A DNA stretch of 64,000 nt from Symsagittifera roscoffensis (Eukaryota; Xenacoelomorpha; Acoela; Convolutidae), in contig NC_087070.1 of assembly GCF_963678635.1 (NCBI RefSeq), forward strand, positions 45,115,467 to 45,179,466. Reading direction: 5' to 3'. Position numbers and translations under genes: made by a program. The notes beneath the pieces are model-generated. The model was not told the origin of the DNA and did not search any database. It saw only the letters and a list, made by a program, of their open reading frames with translations. The stretch's first letter is position 1; the number at the start of each line of letters is the position of its first letter. Below are positions 57,190 through 64,000 of the stretch, in pieces.

Positions 57190-58320
57190 CAGACCACACC
57201 AATACTACAAATTATTTTCAAATAACCCTAACTTTATTTCCCCAATATACATTAAATCAATCCGACCCGAACGCTGAACCACATCATTTTGTAGATGAAC
57301 AAGTGTTAATACCCACACTTCATTCGACAGCTTATTACAATTTTACTAACCCCCTTACGCTACCACTCCTTAACACCACAAAAGATATTGAGAGAAATAA
57401 GAGCGAATTATTTAGACTAACCACGTCACTAACACCCCGACATTTTACATACGTAGGATATGAAAAATTACTAAAAACATTCACTGCGCTCCGAGCTAAC
57501 AAATATTCAATTGAATATTATGATCATAACATCATCAGATCTAATCAAGATCAATTTCTTGACGACGATCAATTTGCAAACCCACAATTAACAGAAAAAA
57601 TTTTCATTAAGACACCCTATTTATTCATACTTAGCATACTAGATCAAAAGCATGATCACATTATTTCAGAAACATTACCAGACATTCAAGCATACGAATC
57701 CTTTCACCAAAAAATTTCAAATATTTTCACTAACCTTTCATTTCCTCACACCAAAAGAGAATGATTTGCACTGTTCACACCACGTCATGTTGAGAACTAA
57801 ACAAACACACACCTACACTTATTATCGTTTTATCCAGAATCAATTTCCTTTACACGCACCATCACGACAACCCCACCATAGATTTCAATTCATCAATTCT
57901 AAATACGACTCACCGTTTTTCCTAAAATTCACGTATTGTATCAAAAATACTAACCTTCAAGGCATCCTCCGGATTTATGACCCAATCACCCAGATGTATA
58001 TATTTTGTCCCCTCACCATGACCTTCAACGAAGAAGAATCCCGACCCATCATAGTCCCGCATGAATATTTTCAACCTATAGAAGTACCCATTTTAGAATT
58101 CATCCACAACACTAAATACAATCACAAAATTTACAATTTAATTCAGAACACATCTCACGAATTTGCAGTAGGCACCGAAGAACTAAAAACCATAAAAGCA
58201 CTTCAATTGCTTTGGCCACTGCTTCAAACTAAAAACATCATACGCATACTAGCAAAATTACTAACCACATCAAATGCTATTCACGATGTTTTCCCTCATG
58301 GCTTCTTTCCCGACAACTAA
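57190..58320 (+). pseudogene. 3'-terminal ORF of the retroelement, one frameshift
   Basis: The frame 57,303-57,764 (with LIPTLHSTAYYNFTNPLTL and LDDDQFANPQLTEK) continues in another frame to the TAA at 58,318 (with QGILRIYDPITQMYIFCPLT and SRPIIVPHEYFQPIEV). The break is in an A run near 57,754. The joined length would be around 340 codons. The protein is polar with no evident membrane segment, and I do not recognise it. It is the last gene before the 3' untranslated region, and its stop codon is followed one base later by a strong 5' splice site. Confidence 0.5.
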
Positions 58321-58321
58321 G

Positions 58322-58384
58322 GTAAGTATGAATTTAATAATTTAAAACTAACTATTTTAAAATAAAATTAACCATTCTTTTCAG
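58322..58384 (+). other. 63-bp intron in the 3' untranslated region of the element
   Basis: The sequence GTAAGTATG ... CATTCTTTTCAG, directly after TAAG, has near-consensus donor and acceptor and a pyrimidine tract. Its size matches the shortest intron of the SET gene in this window. It lies after the stop codon, so splicing would not change the protein. Confidence 0.5.
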
Positions 58385-59920
58385 GTAATTTACATTTTCT
58401 TTAGTCTTCACACCCCGATCGCCTACAAACAAGAAAAAACCAATCAAAATACACACTCTTTTTTTTCTTAATAAACTCTTTTAAACATACAGCACTAAAT
58501 GATACAATAAAATTCAAATTCAAAGTAGTAAGTTCATCTCTAAATTAATTCCCTAAGTGTAGTAAAATTAAATACGATGATAATCAATTTATAATTTTAG
58601 ATCCCCACAAAGCAGTAAAATTTAATCTTAAAGTAGTAAATTTATACAGAGAAAAAGCAGTACTAACCTTTTATGTATCTTCTGTTCACCCGCACAAGAA
58701 TTCTATCCACAATCGCCCAACTCGCCCACGAAGATTTGTTTAAAATAATGAATTCAAGTTTTAAGTTTTCACTAACAACAACTCAAACAAACGATAACAA
58801 GTTTCCAACTTTCCTTCAACCCGGTTGGAATGGAATTATATAATAACCAAACTAACCAACGCAGCTAACTAAACATCACAAACCTAAAACTAACATCATG
58901 ACTAAGAAAAGAACACCTAGGGTACCCAAACCGGATTAAACCAGCTCAAAACTGGATATTTTATATTTTTGAAGATTATTACCAAGTTTAAAAAAGAAAT
59001 AATAAAACACCAAAAAGTCGCAAGACAAACCCAAACCAAAATCAATTTGATTTTCGAGAAAAAGACACAACAAAAAAAACAAAAAAAAACCAGAAGTAAT
59101 ATAACATAAAACGTTAGCACAAAACATGACTACTTAAAAAACTAGCATGAAATCATACTCTCACTCCTGGCCTAACCCACCAGAGAGGACGTCCTGAGTA
59201 TGCTCTATAGCCGGCCTAACCCACCGTGCTACATCCACGCTTTGTGACCACACTATATTTTTGACAAGAGGTACTCAAGGGTGAGTAATTCTTAAAAGTA
59301 ACTGAACTAAAACTAAAACGCTTTTGCGAAAACAATTAACCAAAATCATAACTAAAAAATTTAATTAACAAAATTTTATAAAATGTAAATCCTAATATGC
59401 AGTACATAGATCACACACAACTACAAAGACGAGCATCCAAAGACTAGACGACCCCATCACACTCAACTTACAGAATGGCTAAACACAACCGACATGCCGC
59501 CCACAATCACGACTCAAAAAGGATTTAGAGTACGACTTGACTTCGCAGAAAAGGACTTCATTGAATCAGACTAATGACCACCTCGATGTTCAAGTATACG
59601 TACAGATCCGAGTTACAAGGCATTCCCTCAAAACTCGAGTTTCACGCCATTCCCAATCCAGATAGAAACATAGTTCTCCACAACCGATCAAGAACAAACG
59701 ATCATAACAAACCATCTTGAAATCAGATTGATTTCGTTGGCGGTCATAATCTTTGTCGAACGACAGCTAACAACTTCATATCGACGATTCCAGCTTCCTG
59801 CAGCTTTCTTCTCCAAGAACGAAATAAGAAGTGATACTCGCCAAATACCAACGGTCATCATCCATCCTTCATTACAGATAGAAGATACAAGATTCAAAAA
59901 CTCTGTAAACCCCGGATGGG
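58385..59920. other. 3' untranslated region of the retroelement
   Basis: About 1.5 kb without a supportable gene. A short direct repeat (GGCCTAACCCACC) occurs near 59,169 and 59,212. The last bases before the 3' LTR, GGATGGG (59,914-59,920), are a short purine run that could serve as the polypurine tract. Confidence 0.45.
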
Positions 59921-60331
59921 TGGAACCAGATCTAAACTGTATTTTATGATTGGTTATAAATTAGATAATTTATCACTATAAAATGTTTAATGTTTACCAA
60001 TCATGATCCGTCTAACTAACGACCCACTTATTTGTAAGTGCTGAAATTACTTGTAATTTCAGCACCAGAGAGATTTGAATTTAACTTAGAAAACAGTTAC
60101 CTCTCCAAGAGACCTTTTAGCAATCGCAATAAGCCAGTATACTCTAGATCTATTGAGCCTAGCAGAGACTAGTTAAACACCCTGAGACTAGTAGATATAA
60201 GAGTAAGATTAGGATCGGTATTAGACTAAGAAGTTGCACGAATCTATCCGGCCGAAAATAAGATAGCGTGACGAGCAGACGGTGTACCCTATCCGAAATT
60301 ACTCTATGAGTTACACCTCGAACCTAACTCA
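59921..60331 (+). repeat. 3' LTR (411 bp) with a hairpin insertion
   Basis: It starts TGGAACC and ends CTCA, then GTTC. Relative to the 5' LTR it has about 15 substitutions and an insertion of roughly 40 bp containing a perfect hairpin (60,038-60,065: GTGCTGAAATTAC, TT, GTAATTTCAGCAC). Confidence 0.85.
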
Positions 60332-60455
60332 GTTCTAAAACAGTTACTACCTGACAGTAGCTCATTGAATTTTGATGATATGCAGTATTAATACACATTA
60401 TTATTATACAGTTTCTTGAAAAACCGTTCTCTGCTTAAGTCTTCAATTAATGTAT

Positions 60456-61281
60456 AACTTCCAGACTAAAGCTAATCTTTTTATCAATTTTATCTTTTCT
60501 GTAATAATATAATTTTATTCAAACAGATTACGCAATGTAGTTTATACTGAAGTTCTTAAAAAACTTTATTAAACCTCAAGTGTTCTCAAATGAAGAGTTG
60601 ATTAGCCATCACTTCGAAACATTAGTTTCCAGATTCACAAATTGGAATCATTCGCCTGAAGTTTTTTTGCCTCTAACTTTGTTTTCTATAGAATCTAACT
60701 TTTTTTTCGAAAAGAATAGTTTCAGATTAAAAAACTAATTAACTGTATGCGGATTTGAGCAAAACCCACAAAATTAACAATATTGAGAAAAACACCAACT
60801 CCTAGAAAACCATAACCCAGTTTTAATTGTTAAGTTTCAATAAATTTCAAGTTTGAGAACGCAAAATTTGAGATTTTGAGCTTAAAATTGAGCTTTGCTT
60901 GTCATGTTTTGAGTTTTTAGAGTGAATTAATGCTATTAAAACCCACCATACTTAATTTGAAACAAAATTGAGGTTTCTGGACTAAAATTTAAGATTTGTC
61001 ATTAGAAAGAAGAATTAAAAATGTATAACACACTTTATGGAGTTAAAAAATGAAATAACGGTCTTAAAAGTCTGTTTTTGGATGAAGCCGGAGTAAACGT
61101 GCTCTTGTCTTAATCTCGACTAATTTTCAATACTTATCCGCTACCTATGTTCTAAGCTAAGAACTCACGATTTTATTAGACCTTAATCAAGACGGTAGTA
61201 GTTAATGAAGAGATTTTTTTGAAGTAGGAACAGCCTTTTTTGTGAGCAGAGGTGGATGTAGGCTAAAACTATTGGGATTAG
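60456..61281 (-). repeat. inverted partial copy of the repeat unit (unit C)
   Basis: The reverse complement of this stretch matches 14,345-15,085 in unit A, with about 110 bp present here but deleted in A. It ends at GGGATTAG next to the hAT element. No gene. Confidence 0.8.
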
Positions 61282-62671
61282 CAGGGCTGGGCAATTTGCT
61301 GTATATTGCCGTTCTAGCTGTAAACCGTATTCAGCTGTCTATTTGCCGTATACAGCGCTGTATACAGCAGCTTGGAAAAATGTTTTTTTTTTGAAAAAAT
61401 TTATTGAATCTCTTGAACATCATTATCTTGATCATCAACGTCACACCAGTTTTGAATCTCGGCTTGTACTTCGACTGGTTCTTTGTCATTGCGCGATATC
61501 TTGAGAATTTTTTCGAAGTTGTAACGAACAAAAAGAGTATCATTCAGACGCTCAGCACTCAAACTTGCTCTGAGTTGACTATGAACCAGCTTGTGACGAG
61601 AAAAAGCACGTTCAACGCTAGCTTCCGAAATTGGAGTTTTGAGCAGAACGTTCGCCATTGTCTGATGAACCGGGAAACTGCTGGTGACAATTGGTATCCC
61701 AAGGACCTGATTGTCAAGAATAGTAGTGTGTTCAGTTTCAAACTGGTCAAAACGCTGTGGTGGACACTTGATAGAGCAATTTTCAGAACGTTAAAATTGG
61801 AGAATAAGTCGCCAATTAGCAGATTCAGCAAATGTACCACGCACCCAACATTAACACAACGTTGTTTTTCTTGGGCAACTTGCCTCAAGGCTGCTTGCAT
61901 ATTGGGCGCATTGTCGGCGACACAGGCAATAACTTTGCCCCCTGCTTCTTCAATTTTCTCGATAATTTGAAGAGTTTCTCTCGAAATGTAAGCTGCTGTT
62001 TTTTCTGCTGCAACAATACTGCTCCAATAAAAAATAGCTCCGTCGACATTGAGAATGTAACAAATATGGTGTTGTTTGGATATTCCATTCGTCCATCCAT
62101 CTAACATAAGGGAAACGAGCTTGTTCTTAAACATTACAACAGTTTTTGTTGTCCAATCTTTAGCCAACATTGTAACTCTCTCAGCAATTTTCTTCCTGCT
62201 GTACCCGCAAAAGTCAAAACCCCACTTGAAAATATTGTCTTCCACAATATCGAATGGTAACACATGGCTCGAACAACACAAAGCAATAGCTACTCGGTCA
62301 AGTTTCGGTAAAACAGGAAAGTCTCCGCTCTTTTCCGTGTAAAACTCAGTTATTTTTGGCACTTTTGCTGCGGAGCCACTCTCCGTAACAAGAAATTCGG
62401 GATGCTTATTCGTTATATGTGCTTTCAAAGAAGTACCATGAGATTTAAGATCATTAAACTTGATCTTAGCAGGGCATGATTTGCAAAACTTGAATCCAGG
62501 CTCAGTTTCCTTCGATTTATAAAACGAAAGAAATTGCGACATCCTGACGTGTAACGTATAACACCAAGCGCAAATGAGCTCTGAGCAAATATTGCTTTCT
62601 TTGTTATGCGTACGGCATACAGCCATTGGCCAAATACAGCGCTGTATACAGCCAAGCCAATTCCAGCCCTG
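61282..62671 (-). mobile_element. hAT-class DNA transposon, complete ends
   Basis: It starts CAGGGCTGGGCAATTTGC and ends CCAATTCCAGCCCTG, giving 9-bp matching ends (CAGGGCTGG) and 1,390 bp in total. Flanks are GGGATTAG on the left and TATATTAG on the right, agreeing at five of eight bases, so a clean 8-bp target duplication is not present. The left flank is the reverse complement of CTAATCCC beside the copy at 24,457. Confidence 0.85.
61401..62542 (-). pseudogene. hAT transposase, internally deleted
   Basis: Start at 62,542 (MSQFLSFYKSKET), BED zinc finger, then the LDGWTN and ADNAPNM core motifs, a frame change with loss of the middle domain, and an hATC region ending at 61,401. It is nearly identical to the copy at 24,586 and shares its deletion. 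The element is a non-autonomous derivative that would need a transposase from elsewhere. Confidence 0.8.
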
Positions 62672-64000
62672 TATATTAGTGATTATAATCAATTTGATAT
62701 GAATTATAATGATATTTTTAAAGCAATAAAGATTATTTTAAACTCAATCGAATCTGACATTTTTTAACATTCTACCTAACTCTTTGTCTAAATAATTGTT
62801 CCCTGTTGCCCTATTCATTTATTTAAATTCTTAATTTCTGCTACCCTCAATTTCCGCACCGCAAAATGAGTACGCTTAGAAATCACGTAGAAATACTGTG
62901 CAAGCATTGTATAGTGAGTAAAAATAAATAAATCAAATCAGGAGAAAGTTACTCTGAAAATTTCTAACTGTTTTTAATCTGTGGTGAATTTTTTTGTTAC
63001 TCGTTATTTGCAATCGCTTTTTTTCTTCGTGTTCCCTTAGCATTTCTTCATTTTAAAAGATTGTCTACATAAATAAAACAAATTACATTTGAAGTCTTTG
63101 CACAGTTTCAATCTTCGATTTTAGGTCAAATTTTGGGTTTTAAATTTTTCTAACAAGACAAAGATGTATATATGTGTTAATAGGCGCACGTCCAGCGAGT
63201 GTCGGAGTAGTTATATGTATGTGCTTGTGAGTGTGAGAAAGCATGCGCTCCTATGTGAGAGGGCTTGTTTGTGTGCGTACGTCTATGTGTGTGTGCGTGT
63301 GCGTGTGCGTGTGTGTGATTGCGCGGGTAAGTTAATGTGTGCGCGTGGTTGTGTGTTTATGCATGTATGAGTAAATATGTGCGCGAGTGTTTTTTTATTA
63401 TAAAATTCGATACACGGAGTGTCTGGAAAAATTGCTTATTATACAATTTCCATATATTGAGGCAAAAACAATTGATATAAATTAAATATCTTTTTTTTTC
63501 TATTTTTAGTCAAAATATCATTGTTATGCCTAATTCAAATTTTTTTGGACAAAAATGCACGCAAAATTGTGTGATTTATGTCTATCAACTAGTACAGGCT
63601 GAACTTCTCGGATAAATGAGTTGAAGTTGACTATGATTTTCTATGCTAAACAAAATTTTTTATGCTTTTTTATGATAAAATATACTACAATCTGTCAAAA
63701 ATCAGGTCCAGATTATCGACTAGCAAAAGTTTCTACAACGAAAATTCTTGCAATATTTAAAAATTTAGGGTTTTTATAATTTAGAGTGACCTATAAAAAA
63801 GACAAAGGCTCTACAAGTCAGTCAACGGGTCATCTTAGAAAGTCTTAGTTATTGTGTTTTGGAAGAATACATAAAATGTCAATGAAAAAACTCGAAAAAT
63901 AATAACTTTCGATTTGTGGATAAATGCTACTCATATAATTTTCATGAATGGAAAGTTTTTTTCCTAGAGATTTTTGTTAGTTTTTTTCTAGGTATTCAGG
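62672..64000. other. AT-rich intergenic DNA
   Basis: No supportable gene. It contains the TG/CG microsatellite near 63,285. Confidence 0.5.
63285..63317. repeat. TG/CG microsatellite
   Basis: Alternating TGTGTGTGTGCGTGTGCGTG-type sequence, with looser TG-rich DNA on either side from about 63,215 to 63,395. The alternating purine-pyrimidine run could adopt Z-DNA. Confidence 0.8.

Larger units (their letters stand above)
49995..57605 (+). repeat. envelope block, tandem copy 2
   Basis: The second copy of the block starting in the integrase GPY/F region; the pol tail here (49,995-50,480) is a broken fragment. It contains a 240-bp stretch (about 50,829-51,070) absent from copy 1 and an extra internal tandem duplication of 1,273 bp. 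Confidence 0.85.
33180..60331 (+). mobile_element. 27.15-kb Ty3/gypsy-class, envelope-bearing LTR retroelement
   Basis: Two LTRs in the same orientation (33,180-33,547 and 59,921-60,331) start TGGAACCAGATC and end CTAACTCA. They are flanked by GTTC at 33,176-33,179 and 60,332-60,335, a 4-bp target duplication as expected for Ty3/gypsy. Inside, in order, are a primer-binding-site-like sequence, gag, protease, RT-RNase H, integrase with GPY/F, then accessory and envelope-like genes. RT before integrase places it in the Ty3/gypsy layout. The size is unusual; at least 8.7 kb comes from internal duplications (gag 1.5 kb, envelope block about 5.9 kb, spacer 1.27 kb). By eye the LTRs differ at about 15 of 355 aligned bases plus an indel in the 3' LTR. 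The copy has many stops and frameshifts. Confidence 0.85.

Noticed and set aside
63164-63370. 68-codon frame rich in Cys and Val
   Set aside because: Translation of the TG/CG microsatellite.
1-64000. tRNA or rRNA genes
   Set aside because: No convincing cloverleaf or rRNA sequence was noticed by eye; a tRNAscan-SE and Infernal run would be decisive.

Overview
The window is AT-rich animal DNA. Evidence for an animal is rhodopsin-like GPCR pieces, a KMT5A-type SET-domain gene with short GT-AG introns, a hAT transposon and Ty3/gypsy-class LTR elements. I cannot name the species from the sequence. Most of the window is repeats and mobile DNA; only the first 6.1 kb looks like ordinary spliced genes.

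Layout. 1-6,128: a possible partial exon, then two divergently transcribed spliced genes. The minus-strand gene (2,959 to 662) encodes a protein I do not recognise and has one in-frame TGA. The plus-strand gene (3,348-6,128, six exons) ends in a SET domain and has two one-base homopolymer frame breaks. 6,698-15,085 (unit A) and 18,209-24,456 (unit B) are two copies of a large direct repeat carrying the C-terminal half of a GPCR, a relic LTR piece and a 0.9 kb TIR element. An inverted third piece (unit C) lies at 60,456-61,281. Between A and B is a GC-richer, broken minus-strand Ty3/gypsy fragment (about 15,452-18,208). Unit B ends in a hAT element, which is cut by a perfect 109-bp palindrome at 25,816-25,924. 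Next is a minus-strand exon with TM1-TM2 of a GPCR (26,381 to 26,079), then a 4.3 kb minisatellite of 63-bp (21-codon) units at about 28,690-32,990.

33,180-60,331 is the main object: one LTR retroelement of about 27.15 kb. It has TG...CA LTRs, a 4-bp GTTC target duplication and a primer-binding-site-like sequence two bases after the 5' LTR. Its order is leader, gag (tandemly duplicated), protease, RT-RNase H, integrase with GPY/F module, then a two-membrane-segment/Pro-Thr-rich ORF, an envelope-like glycoprotein gene, a 298-codon disordered ORF and a further 3' ORF followed by a short intron. The block from the end of integrase through the 298-codon ORF is present twice in tandem, and a 1.27 kb spacer is duplicated again inside the second block. 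A roughly 2.2 kb tract is nearly identical between the blocks while the flanks are clearly diverged, which suggests gene conversion. The copy is decayed (stops, frameshifts, an RT FLDN box), though many breaks are single-base homopolymer differences that could be assembly errors.

61,282-62,671 is a complete hAT copy with both TIRs, in reverse orientation and related by rearrangement to the one at 24,457. The rest is AT-rich intergenic DNA with a TG/CG microsatellite near 63,285.
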